Below are positions 32,614 through 40,030 of a stretch of 64,000 nt of DNA, piece after piece. Source of the DNA: JANWYT01 sp034437555 (GTDB lineage: Bacteria; Chloroflexota; Anaerolineae; Aggregatilineales; Phototrophicaceae); NCBI GenBank assembly GCA_034437555.1, contig DAOTTQ010000030.1, positions 1 through 64,000 of the forward strand. Reading direction: 5' to 3'. Below the pieces are notes generated by a model. The model had not been told where the DNA came from and ran no database searches. It worked only from the letters and a program-made list of their open reading frames with translations. Position 1 is the stretch's first letter; every line of letters starts with the position of its first letter. The position numbers and the translations under genes were made by a program.

Positions 32614-33645
32614 TTAGAACTGCTCTAAGAAACGCAAATCGTTTCCCCAGAAGTAACGAATATCCTGAATCCCATGAAGCAATAACGTAATGCGTTCCGG
32701 TCCCATCCCAAACGCAAAGCCACTCCATTCGGCAGGGTCATAGCCGCCGTTGACCAGGACATTAGGATGCACCATGCCACTGCCAGCAATTTCTAGCCAG
32801 CCACTATACTTACAAATACGGCAACCCTTACCGCCACACACAAAGCACTCTACGTCCATTTCCATGCCGGGTTCTGTAAACGGAAAGTATGACGCTCTAA
32901 AGCGTGTGCGCGTATTTTCGCCAAACATGCGCTTTACAAACTTGGTAAACGTGCCTTTCAGGTCGCTCATGTGGATGTTACGCCCAATTGCTAAACCCTC
33001 TACTTGATGAAATTGCACTTCGCTTCGGTGCGTAATTTGCTCAAAGCGATAGCACATGCCCGGCAAAATTACGCGGACGGGCTTTGTGCCGTTCTCACCA
33101 AACTCACGCATGGCACGAATTTGACCGGGTGATGTGTGGGTACGCAAAATCACATTCGGTTCGGTGGTATAAAACGTATCCTGCATATCACGCGCCGGAT
33201 GGTCGGGAGGGAAGTTTAGCAACGTAAAGTTAGTGTCATCATCCTCAACATCACGCGCCGTATACACCTGAAAGCCCATTTCTGCCCAAATGTCATAAAT
33301 GCGCCGTAGCGTGCGCGTGCTGGGGTGCAAACGCCCACTTCTACGGGGTCTGCCTGCCAGTGTAATGTCAATTGCGCCCTCTTGTAAGTCCTTTGCCAAT
33401 GCCATGCCTTTAAGGGCGTTCTCGCGGTCATCATAGGCTTGTGTGAGGGCATCTTTTAGCGCGTTCACGGCTTGCCCATAGGCTTTGCGTTCTTCGTTGG
33501 GGATGCTCCCCATTTTGCCCAGCAATTCCCTAATCACGCCCTTACCGCCTAAAAATTTGGTTTTCCAGGCTTGCAGTGTGTCCAGTGTTTCTGTGTTCCC
33601 CAATGTGCTTATGGCTTCTGTTTGAATAGCTTGCAGGTCAGTCAT
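32614..33645 (-). CDS. pheS: Phenylalanine-tRNA ligase alpha subunit
   Basis: A 343-residue catalytic subunit. An N-terminal coiled coil (about 1-85) precedes the class II core. Motif 2 lies in 'PVRVILPGMCYRFEQITHRSEVQFHQVEGLAIG' around residues 190-222, and motif 3 is 'GFAFGMGPERITLLLHGIQDIRYFWGNDLRFL' at the end. A 'CFVCGGKGCRICKYSGWLEIAGSGMVHP' stretch (about residue 262) has four cysteines that could bind zinc, as in some bacterial PheS. Normal length. It is the first gene of the pheST unit, downstream of a T-box leader. Confidence 0.97.
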   Translation of the reverse strand: MTDLQAIQTEAISTLGNTETLDTLQAWKTKFLGGKGVIRELLGKMGSIPNEERKAYGQAVNALKDALTQAYDDRENALKGMALAKDLQEGAIDITLAGRPRRSGRLHPSTRTLRRIYDIWAEMGFQVYTARDVEDDDTNFTLLNFPPDHPARDMQDTFYTTEPNVILRTHTSPGQIRAMREFGENGTKPVRVILPGMCYRFEQITHRSEVQFHQVEGLAIGRNIHMSDLKGTFTKFVKRMFGENTRTRFRASYFPFTEPGMEMDVECFVCGGKGCRICKYSGWLEIAGSGMVHPNVLVNGGYDPAEWSGFAFGMGPERITLLLHGIQDIRYFWGNDLRFLEQF

Positions 33646-33689
33646 CGTGTTCCTTTCTGTGATTGTGTTTTACGGTATCAGTGCCTTTT

Positions 33690-33945
33690 TTACGGGGAAA
33701 TAAAAAACGCCCCCGCCCCCATCATTAAAGACAGGGACGAGAGCGTTTGGAACAGTCTCTCGCGGTACCACCCTGATTCGGGTTTTAACAACCCGCACTC
33801 ATGCCTTGTAACGTAAGGAATACGGAAGGGGCTACTTGCACACGGTTTCACCCATTCGGCTACAGAGCGAATTCTGCCTTGCTGTTTTGCCTTCCCTCAC
33901 AGCCGATGGGGATGGCTCTCTGAAAAACAGGCTCGTTAGGCACAC
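33690..33945 (-). promoter_or_regulatory. T-box riboswitch leader of pheST (Phe, UUC specifier)
   Basis: On the minus strand the 14-base T-box core AGGGTGGTACCGCG lies at 33774-33761, with the matching CGTCCCT at 33740-33734 that closes the antiterminator. Upstream is the stem I sequence with its AGAGAG element and GCTGTGAG bulge region. The specifier loop gives GAA-TTC-GC with TTC (33871-33869), a Phe codon. The competing terminator pairs 33747-33730 with 33720-33706 (about 15 pairs including G-U) and runs into TTTTTTATTT. Uncharged tRNA-Phe should stabilise the antiterminator and allow transcription of pheST. Confidence 0.93.
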
Positions 33946-33973
33946 GGTCTCTATCATCGCCTTTATGCACACG

Positions 33974-34003
33974 ATTATGACGAAAACAGGGTGTGCCTGT
34001 CAA
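33974..34003 (-). promoter_or_regulatory. Promoter of the pheST T-box transcript
   Basis: On the minus strand, TTGACA (34003-33998), 18 bases, then CATAAT (33979-33974), about 30 bases ahead of the first T-box stem. The perfect -35 and the position make this the likely promoter. Confidence 0.7.
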
Positions 34004-34344
34004 GAGAGTGTTTTAAGTATGCCCCCAACCGCACGTTCATTTGTAAAAGATGAGGACTACATTTGGGGCGCTTGCACACGGCAATCAGCTACTACGCGAT
34101 TATGCGCCATATTGGGGCGTTATCGGGGTGGCAATTACGCTCGGCAGGCACACACTGGCTAAAACGCGCCCTCGATTAAAGCAAGTATCCCTTTTCTTGA
34201 TGGCACGGCACCAACACAGTATCCCCAGAATGGGGGGGCGTTTAATCATTATTTAATTAACTTTCATGGCGCAAAAAAAGGCTAGTTTCACATTTGCAGT
34301 TAAATGCAATTCCCTCAAAAACCCCTTTGACCCCATATGAACCC
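34004..34344. other. Gap between the pheST promoter and the small HTH gene
   Basis: About 340 bases with no gene I can support. The left part contains a 68-codon frame (34050-34256, plus strand) with no convincing ribosome-binding site or family resemblance. From about 34230 the sequence becomes AT-rich (ATTATTTAATTAA), as expected before the promoter at 34345. No RNA gene, repeat or terminator was recognised. Confidence 0.5.
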
Positions 34345-34372
34345 TTGAGATACTTAAAAAACGCTCTATAAT
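34345..34372 (+). promoter_or_regulatory. Promoter of the excisionase-like HTH gene
   Basis: TTGAGA (34345-34350), 16 bases, then a perfect TATAAT (34367-34372), 57 bases ahead of the ATG at 34430. Confidence 0.7.
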
Positions 34373-34429
34373 AGCAATAGACTCTTGACAACTTTTAACA
34401 ACACGATACGATTAGAAAGGAGTAGGAAA

Positions 34430-34645
34430 ATGGCAACGGATAGCAAACTACACATCGAGGACGGGGCAGTTTATTCTAGACAAGAAGCTGCCGAAGCACT
34501 AGGGATTAGCCTAAGCACCCTTAAACGACTGGTTAAAAAAGGCTATTTAGAAGTAAGCAAGCCACACGGCATGAGGCGCGTTTTCATTACGGGGTCTAGC
34601 ATTTTAGCGATGTTAGAATCCACCAAAATGGATGTTAGCGCATAA
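34430..34645 (+). CDS. Small excisionase-family HTH DNA-binding protein
   Basis: A 71-residue protein containing a MerR/excisionase-type winged helix: 'YSRQEAAEALGISLSTLKRLVKKGYLEVSKPHGMRRVFITGSSIL'. This is the pattern used by stand-alone HTH_17 proteins, with a tyrosine before the first helix and an R-R-V-F wing. Such proteins act as recombination directionality factors or as small repressors. No integrase or attachment site lies nearby, so a local regulator is more likely. The ATG has AAAGGAG seven bases upstream and a strong promoter. A shorter-spaced upstream frame start is rejected. Confidence 0.82.
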   Translation: MATDSKLHIEDGAVYSRQEAAEALGISLSTLKRLVKKGYLEVSKPHGMRRVFITGSSILAMLESTKMDVSA

Positions 34646-34671
34646 GCGATTAAGTTACAAAAATTGGGTAC

Positions 34672-34700
34672 TTGCCAAAATAAAAAAGCTGGCATATACT
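34672..34700 (+). promoter_or_regulatory. Promoter of the 93-residue peptide gene
   Basis: TTGCCA (34672-34677), 17 bases, TATACT (34695-34700). It lies in the gap after the HTH gene and 64 bases before the next ATG. Confidence 0.65.
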
Positions 34701-34735
34701 CATTAAGGTAGTAGTAAACAAATTTTGTGTATATC

Positions 34736-34750
34736 CCTCACATCATGAGG
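34736..34750 (+). promoter_or_regulatory. Small hairpin overlapping the ribosome-binding region
   Basis: CCTCA (34736-34740) and TGAGG (34746-34750) can pair, and the right arm includes part of the GAGGAG sequence ahead of ATG 34765. It might hold back translation, but five pairs is weak. Confidence 0.25.
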
Positions 34751-34764
34751 AGCGAGTAGGAAAA

Positions 34765-35046
34765 ATGTTGAACGGGTTAAACATAGGAAGCATTTCAAAC
34801 AGCAACGCCATCATTGGCGGTCTGTTCGTGCGTCCTGCTGCCATGCTTGCATGGTTTGCGATGACCCTACAACCTTTGGGAATCGCTCTTGCAGGCATGT
34901 TGCCACGTGAAGCAGCAAATGAGCTATATCATGGGACGAATGCGCCTATTGATGGTCTCGCTAGCAGTTTTGTGAACGTGGTCGGGCGCATCGCCGACGG
35001 AAATAACGGTGTTGGTCTTGTGGTGGGGAGGAAAAGCGCAGGGTAA
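34765..35046 (+). CDS. Small, partly hydrophobic protein of unknown function
   Basis: A 93-residue protein with Ser/Asn-rich N-terminus, a hydrophobic segment at about residues 25-45 ('AAMLAWFAMTLQPLGIALAG') that could insert in a membrane, and a Gly/Asn-rich C-terminus. Good gene signals surround it: a promoter at 34672, GAGGAG and TAGGA before the ATG, and a strong terminator 48 bases after the stop. It therefore forms a complete monocistronic unit. The sequence around its ribosome-binding site (GAGTAGGAAAAATG) closely copies that of the HTH gene. Family not recognised. Confidence 0.55.
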   Translation: MLNGLNIGSISNSNAIIGGLFVRPAAMLAWFAMTLQPLGIALAGMLPREAANELYHGTNAPIDGLASSFVNVVGRIADGNNGVGLVVGRKSAG

Positions 35047-35094
35047 AAAAGCGCAGATTCATCCCAAAGACACCGAATACCTCTGACATTAGCG

Positions 35095-35135
35095 GGGGGT
35101 ATGAGACCAACAAAAGGCTCATACCCCCTTTTCTA
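35095..35135 (+). terminator. Strong terminator after the 93-residue peptide gene
   Basis: GGGGGTATGAG (35095-35105) pairs perfectly with CTCATACCCCC (35118-35128) and is followed by TTTTCTATTCT. An eleven-pair stem makes this one of the best terminators in the window. Confidence 0.88.
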
Positions 35136-35184
35136 TTCTCGGTACTAGCGCAAAATGCAGAACAAAATTAAAGGTGATGAGGAA

Positions 35185-35448
35185 ATGAACCAGCTACAAG
35201 ACCAAAACCAAGTCGGTGAGTCCTTAACAGAAATGCTAGAAATACTGGATGAACTTCATAGTGTGGCAAGCGATGGGCAAGATGCCCCCCACTATAGCGG
35301 GATGACACGCAAAGAATTATTAAGCCTACTTCGTGAGATTGCCTTTACAGCACAAGAGACAATCCGCGAGATACAATCCCACAAGACCGTTCAAATGCCG
35401 ATTCTGCGGCTTGTGGATGAACAACAAAAAATTGAAAAGGTCGGCTAG
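35185..35448 (+). CDS. Small helical protein of unknown function
   Basis: An 87-residue acidic, helical protein (heptad-like 'LTEMLEILDELHSVA' and 'LLSLLREIAFTAQETIREI'). ATG 35185 is preferred, with AAGGTGATGAGGAA in front; an ATG ten codons earlier is the alternative and places the Shine-Dalgarno inside the gene. No cysteines, signal peptide or known motif. It follows the terminator at 35095-35135, so it needs its own promoter, which I could not identify. Confidence 0.5.
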   Translation: MNQLQDQNQVGESLTEMLEILDELHSVASDGQDAPHYSGMTRKELLSLLREIAFTAQETIREIQSHKTVQMPILRLVDEQQKIEKVG

Positions 35449-35471
35449 TGCCATGAAAGGATTTCAACCCC

Positions 35472-35654
35472 ATGGCGGTAACCATAAGTAAGGGTAGTTG
35501 TCTACAAAGTAGCGACCACCCAAGCACAGAAGATAAAACGTCTTATTGCACTACAGATGATGTAGCACGACAAGACAACGATAACCCAGAACACCCCTAT
35601 GAGATGATTTTACGTACTTTAACGGCACGAAAGCGACGAGCAGTCCCAAGGTAA
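35472..35654 (+). CDS. Possible small protein of unknown function
   Basis: A 60-codon frame beginning at ATG 35472, 23 bases after the previous small gene, with AAAGGA ten bases upstream. It is polar, with an Asp/Asn-rich middle and an Arg-rich end ('RTLTARKRRAVPR'). Coding character is weak and no family is recognised. Confidence 0.3.
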   Translation: MAVTISKGSCLQSSDHPSTEDKTSYCTTDDVARQDNDNPEHPYEMILRTLTARKRRAVPR

Positions 35655-35970
35655 GCCTTTTACTATTAGCAATGGGACGACACGAGAACAACGGACAAAC
35701 GACACAAAAAACCGACTGCTCGCACAACGTAAGACCCTTAACCGAAAGAATAACGTCATGAAATGGCATGATTACCGCTTTACCACACCCCCCAACGCCT
35801 CATTACACCCCTGAGAGAGGGTTTGGCTCGTGTGTTGGGGCAACTGTGGGGCAAGCGCGCTAGAAAAAGCCATCTTTACAAAGACGTTAAAGCACACTTA
35901 ACCAAAATCGCGTTATAATAAGAATAAGCATACGGGAAAGGTCGTTTAGTCTTAAGGAGCGGATGTCCCC
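35655..35970. other. Gap before the HNH gene with an inverted repeat
   Basis: About 315 bases without a supported gene. CCCCAAC (35790-35796) and GTTGGGG (35834-35840) are inverted, with a smaller ACCC...GGGT pair inside (around 35805-35822), giving a possible structured RNA or terminator for the small-gene transcripts. A TATAAT-like box at about 35914 could be the HNH promoter, but no matching -35 is visible. Confidence 0.4.
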
Positions 35971-36516
35971 GTGAGTTCTATCGCCATTCAGAGTCGTGTA
36001 CTGTTGTTAAACGGAAACACATGGGAGCCACTGGCTGTCATTACTGTGCAACGCGCTCTTAACCTTCTTTTAGGGGAAAAGGCGTTTGTAGTTGAAGAAA
36101 CAGGTGAATTTTTAAGAAGCGTTAAAGAAAAATTTGCAGTTCCTTCGGTAATCGCGTTGCGTTCTTATGTTAATGTGCCTCGCCGACATGCTCATTGGTC
36201 GCGTAGGGGTGTTCTTGTTAGAGATAATTTTACTTGCATTTACTGTGGCATTACTTTAGGTCAAATGATGAAGGGCAAGCCTGTTATAAAGTCCGATTTG
36301 ACCATTGACCACATCGTCCCTCGTTCTAAAGGGGGCAGAGACACCTGGACGAATACTGCTTGCGCTTGTTCGGTGTGCAACCATAAAAAAGGCAGTCGCC
36401 TTCCCAATGAAGCAGGTTTTAAGCTCCGTTGGGAACCCAAAACGCCACGCACAAGCTATTTAGTGATTGCACTCGGTACAGGACCCGCCGTGTGGAAACG
36501 CTATGTAGAAATGTGA
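35971..36516 (+). CDS. HNH endonuclease family protein
   Basis: A 181-residue protein. The N-terminal 70 residues ('VLLLNGNTWEPLAVITVQRALNLLL') are typical of a widespread stand-alone HNH family of unknown biological role. The nuclease motif is complete: zinc cysteines 'CIYCG' near residue 90, 'LTIDHIVPRSKGG' with catalytic His, 'WTNTACACSVCNHKKG' with the Asn, second Cys pair and final His. GTG start with AAGGAGCGG upstream. It is the last gene of the accessory patch and converges on the UbiB-like gene. Role in repair, defence or mobility is not established. Confidence 0.88.
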   Translation: MSSIAIQSRVLLLNGNTWEPLAVITVQRALNLLLGEKAFVVEETGEFLRSVKEKFAVPSVIALRSYVNVPRRHAHWSRRGVLVRDNFTCIYCGITLGQMMKGKPVIKSDLTIDHIVPRSKGGRDTWTNTACACSVCNHKKGSRLPNEAGFKLRWEPKTPRTSYLVIALGTGPAVWKRYVEM

Positions 36517-36521
36517 GCCTA

Positions 36522-36550
36522 AAGCGACCTTGCACCCTTGCAGGTCGCTT
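36522..36550. terminator. Hairpin between the HNH gene and the UbiB-like gene
   Basis: AAGCGACCT (36522-36530) pairs with AGGTCGCTT (36542-36550) just after the HNH stop, between convergent genes. U tracts are poor on both strands, so termination is probable rather than certain. Confidence 0.5.
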
Positions 36551-36559
36551 AACCCTTCA

Positions 36560-38713
36560 TTATTTGGTGTTTATCATCCACACCAACGCGCCCACTGTTG
36601 CCACATACCCCATCGTGGCAAGCTGGATGTCCCCATTGGTGTAGAACATTGTGCTTGTAATCAAAAAGCTACCCGCCAAGAAAGCGCGTGTGGTACGTTT
36701 GCCTTGTGCCTCTAGTTTTTCTAGTTGGCGACGGTTGAATTGGCTTAGCTTCGTTTCAATTTGCACTTCGCCATCAATGATTTTGCGTAACAAGTCACGG
36801 GTTTGGTCTGTGCGTGTAAAGCGCATCAAAGCACGCTGTACCGCCCCCACAAATCCTTGCACATTGCCCATTAGGAGCATTTGGAACGGCTCTGTAAACA
36901 CCCCGAACAGCTCGTTAAAGATGTTATTGTCTTTATCACCGGTAATCAGGTTTTGTACGTTCTCTTGAATACTTACCCATGGGTTAAATTCGGGGTCTAG
37001 CGCGGTCGCCATGCCCGATAAAATGCTCACCGTGCGCCCCAAGTAAATAAAGTCTTGGGGAACACGAAACGGCAACTCAAAGATTAAATCCGAGAACTCT
37101 TTGCCAATGTTCGCCACAACCTCAAAATCCATGCTGTTCATATCGGTCATGCTTAAGCCCCACACCTCGTCAAAGACAGCGGCGGTAGCTTCTTCGATGC
37201 GCCGTACATCCGCACCGGGCAGTAAAAAGCCCAGCTCTTGATACGACTTTACCAAGCGTTTTGCATCACGGGTAATCACCGCCGAAAGCGTGTTAATCAA
37301 GCCCTCTGTTAGTTCTTTGGTAAGTGTGCCTGTCATCCCAAAGTCAATGAAAATGAGATAGAACGGGCGACCACGCCCCGCCTGAATATACGGCGTGGGG
37401 TCATCCACTGGCAACGGGTACACAAATAAATTGCCAGGATGCGGGTCTGCGTGGAAAAAACGCTCCTTAAAGATTTGTTGCATGTACGTATCCATCATAC
37501 GCTGGGCAACGTCTTTACGGTCGATGCCGTTTCTTGCCAGCGCATTAAAATCGTCAATCTTAATACTGGTTACGTCTTCTATCGTTAGCACAAAGTCGGT
37601 GCTGTGTTCGGCATAGATGTGTGGCACATACACGCCCTGATTATCGGCAAACATCCGCGAAAAACGTTGGGCGTTCTCTTTTTCTTTGTAATATGACACT
37701 TCTTCAAGAAGCACACTGCCAAATTCTTCTATCAGCAGTTCCGCATCTGCCCGCCGACTGACAAAGCCAAACTGCATGGCAATTCTGGCAACAATCAGCA
37801 TCGCAGCAAGGTCGGTATAAATAATTTCACGGACATTAGGGCGTTGCACCTTCACCACCACTTTATCGCCATTGGTCAGTTGTGCTTTATGCACCTGACC
37901 CAAAGATGCGGCAGCAATGGGTTGGGGGTTAATGCCCGTGTAGCGTTGTGCTAGGTCACCTAATTCGCGCACTAGCACGCGATGAATTTGCTCATACGGT
38001 ATCGTTGGCACGCGGTCTTGCAAGTCTGCAAATTCGGCAATCACTTCTTCGGGCAAAATATCGGCGCGTGTGCTGGCAAATTGCCCCGCCTTAATGTGAA
38101 CACCGCCCATGCGAATAGCAAATTTGCGATAATCGCGGGCATAGTTACGCCAACGGGTTTTATTGCCCTTACTCACCCATTTAGGGAAGTAACGCGCCAC
38201 ATACACCTGCCAAAAAACAAGCCGACCAAACAGCCACACAGCAAACGCCAACGTGCGTAAAAAGCGCAGTTGCAAGCGAAAGGACTTTGGGCGTAAGCGG
38301 TTTACTTTGTCCCCAACGCTTTCGGTGGGGGTAGGGGTCATCATCTCGCGGATTTCTGCAGGAATGGGGGGCATACTGCCCATCATGCTTGCGTCATCCC
38401 CTAACACCGTCTCACTATTGCCCTCAACGGGGGCAACAGCAGGTTTTTGGGTGCTATTGGGTTTGGATGAGGCTTTGCCATTAGAAGCTTTGCTGTTAGG
38501 AGTACCCGCACTCGATGCTTTGTTATCGGGTGGCACAGAGACAATGGGGATGGGAATCCGCGCACCCCCTAAGGACGAGCCGTTATTGGTAGCTTCGGGG
38601 GCAGGTGTTTCTTCTGCCCCCTCACCTTCTAAATTAAACTTTTTTGCCGTCTTTTGCGCCGTTTTCTGGCTTATAGAATCGGATGTTGAGGTGGGAATCG
38701 GTGAATTTTGCAT
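36560..38713 (-). CDS. UbiB/ABC1/AarF-family atypical kinase
   Basis: A 717-residue protein with a disordered Ser/Pro-rich head (about 1-130), a kinase-like core, and two C-terminal hydrophobic segments. UbiB marks are all present: K-x-G-Q in 'VHIKAGQFASTR', the Ala-rich loop 'AAASLGQVHKAQL', 'VVVKVQRP', 'HADPHPGNLF' and 'IDFGMTG'. The family is linked to coenzyme Q or other isoprenoid-lipid homeostasis, and ATPase rather than protein kinase activity is favoured. No quinone genes lie nearby. Its first 80 bases overlap the ArsA-like gene upstream, indicating translational coupling. The ATG at 38713 is preferred over a TTG two codons earlier. Confidence 0.88.
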   Translation of the reverse strand: MQNSPIPTSTSDSISQKTAQKTAKKFNLEGEGAEETPAPEATNNGSSLGGARIPIPIVSVPPDNKASSAGTPNSKASNGKASSKPNSTQKPAVAPVEGNSETVLGDDASMMGSMPPIPAEIREMMTPTPTESVGDKVNRLRPKSFRLQLRFLRTLAFAVWLFGRLVFWQVYVARYFPKWVSKGNKTRWRNYARDYRKFAIRMGGVHIKAGQFASTRADILPEEVIAEFADLQDRVPTIPYEQIHRVLVRELGDLAQRYTGINPQPIAAASLGQVHKAQLTNGDKVVVKVQRPNVREIIYTDLAAMLIVARIAMQFGFVSRRADAELLIEEFGSVLLEEVSYYKEKENAQRFSRMFADNQGVYVPHIYAEHSTDFVLTIEDVTSIKIDDFNALARNGIDRKDVAQRMMDTYMQQIFKERFFHADPHPGNLFVYPLPVDDPTPYIQAGRGRPFYLIFIDFGMTGTLTKELTEGLINTLSAVITRDAKRLVKSYQELGFLLPGADVRRIEEATAAVFDEVWGLSMTDMNSMDFEVVANIGKEFSDLIFELPFRVPQDFIYLGRTVSILSGMATALDPEFNPWVSIQENVQNLITGDKDNNIFNELFGVFTEPFQMLLMGNVQGFVGAVQRALMRFTRTDQTRDLLRKIIDGEVQIETKLSQFNRRQLEKLEAQGKRTTRAFLAGSFLITSTMFYTNGDIQLATMGYVATVGALVWMINTK

Positions 38714-39839
38714 CTGCAATCTCTAAATCATGCAACGTATAAGGCAGAACGATATTACGACGATAAGGACCCACGCGCAGGGTAATTTCATCACGAGAGC
38801 GATATAGGTCTAAGTCGTCACGGTCGGCAAAGCCCAATGGCACGCTAAGGACATAGTCGCCCCCATCGCCCACTTGCTCTATAGAGTGTGTTTTGCCTGT
38901 GAACATTTGCTCGGCGGGGTTTTTATCGCCGTACAGGGCTTCCCCTAGTCGGCGGAGCGCATCCAAGCCACCCACTTCTTCGCCAAACATCGGCGCAGTT
39001 AGCATAGGCAAGTCACCAAAGGCTTCTTTTACAAACAGCATGTTCTCTTTTTGGCGGTCTTTCCATGCCTGAAAATAAGGGTCGGTGACGCTATCAGGAA
39101 TCACACGGTTCACAAGAATGGCATCTGTGGCATAGCCATACAAGTTAAGATAGGTATAGGTGCGTTGTGTTTCTTTAATGACCATCTTTTCAGGGTTCAC
39201 CACAAGGCGCATGCTAGAAACTGCAGGGTCACTTAGCAGGTCACGCACGCGGTCAAGCGTATCAAACAGCCCACGCACTTGTTCCCATGCGTCATCATCG
39301 GGCATAGAATCGCCACGGCGCATGAGCTTGCTAATGGGGCGAATCACACGGCTTACACCTTGCGTCACCGTTAAAATGCGCTCGAACCACCAGCGGGTTA
39401 CGTCGGGCAAACTAAGCAAGCGTAGCGTTTCTGCGGTAGGCGCAGCATCTACAATCAGCACGTCAAACTCGTTTTGCTCAAAGTATTGGTTAATCCACAG
39501 CAAATGTGCGCCTTCTTCCAAGCCAGGCAGAATGGTCACTTCTTCAGCGACAATATCATCTACACCCTTACGGCTAAAAAGAGCCACCATATACTTTTGT
39601 ACTTTGCCCCAATACTTATCCATCGAGTAACGCGCATCCACTTCTTGCGCCCATAAATTCGGGTAAATCTCGGTGGGTTCGGGCCCAATCTTCTTGTCTA
39701 ATGAATCGCCTAGGCTGTGGGCGGTATCTGTGCTAATGACAATCGTCTTTAGCCCCAGCTCGGCACACCTTAAAGCGGTTGCTGCCGAAATGCTAGTTTT
39801 ACCTACGCCACCTTTGCCTGTATGTACAATCACGCGCAT
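38634..39839 (-). CDS. ArsA/GET3-family ATPase with C-terminal HSP20-like domain
   Basis: A 401-residue P-loop ATPase. Deviant Walker A 'GKGGVGKTS' (about residues 7-15), 'STDTAHSLGDSL' switch region, and 'VDAAPTAETLRLLSLP' where ArsA/GET3 proteins have D-x-A-P-T-G-H-T-L-R. After about residue 310 comes a beta-rich tail ('LSVPLGFADRDDLDLYRSRD') resembling the HSP20-like domain found in bacterial ArsA homologues. There is no arsenic gene nearby, and the tail cysteines needed for metalloid sensing are absent, so a protein-targeting or lipid-related role is as likely as arsenite export. ATG 39839 has GAGGAC upstream. Overlaps the UbiB-like gene by 80 bases. Confidence 0.85.
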   Translation of the reverse strand: MRVIVHTGKGGVGKTSISAATALRCAELGLKTIVISTDTAHSLGDSLDKKIGPEPTEIYPNLWAQEVDARYSMDKYWGKVQKYMVALFSRKGVDDIVAEEVTILPGLEEGAHLLWINQYFEQNEFDVLIVDAAPTAETLRLLSLPDVTRWWFERILTVTQGVSRVIRPISKLMRRGDSMPDDDAWEQVRGLFDTLDRVRDLLSDPAVSSMRLVVNPEKMVIKETQRTYTYLNLYGYATDAILVNRVIPDSVTDPYFQAWKDRQKENMLFVKEAFGDLPMLTAPMFGEEVGGLDALRRLGEALYGDKNPAEQMFTGKTHSIEQVGDGGDYVLSVPLGFADRDDLDLYRSRDEITLRVGPYRRNIVLPYTLHDLEIADAKFTDSHLNIRFYKPENGAKDGKKV

Positions 39840-39980
39840 CGTACTTGTCCTCAATTTCACAATCTACCGTTAGTATAACTCAAATCATGTGTATTGTTGC
39901 TACAATCTCATTTACGTATTATCTAGCGTGGCGTTGCACCCTGTCTATATGGTAGACGGAGGGGTATGGGGTATAATAGA

Positions 39981-40005
39981 GTACAATAATGTGATTTCAT
40001 TGTAC
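39981..40005. promoter_or_regulatory. Inverted repeat between a -10 box and the sigma factor start
   Basis: A TATAAT (39972-39977) is followed at once by GTACAAT (39981-39987), 11 bases, and the exact inverse ATTGTAC (39999-40005). A dyad over the transcription start suits a repressor operator or a 5' hairpin for the sigma factor gene. No -35 with good spacing was found. Confidence 0.4.
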
Positions 40006-40030
40006 CCTTATCTTGATGAGAATGTCTTAC

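Noticed and set aside
33836..34162. Plus-strand frame of about 108 codons across the T-box
   Set aside because: It lies antisense to the conserved T-box leader and its promoter and has no ribosome-binding site.
34050..34256. 68-codon frame in the gap before the HTH gene
   Set aside because: No convincing Shine-Dalgarno, no promoter and no recognisable domain; coding character is unclear.
34430..34645. Excisionase as evidence of a prophage or integrative element
   Set aside because: No integrase, attachment-site repeat, tRNA target or phage gene is nearby; small HTH_17 proteins also act as ordinary regulators.
38634..39839. Arsenite-resistance operon
   Set aside because: No arsR, arsB, arsC or arsD-like gene is adjacent, and the metalloid-binding cysteines are not seen.
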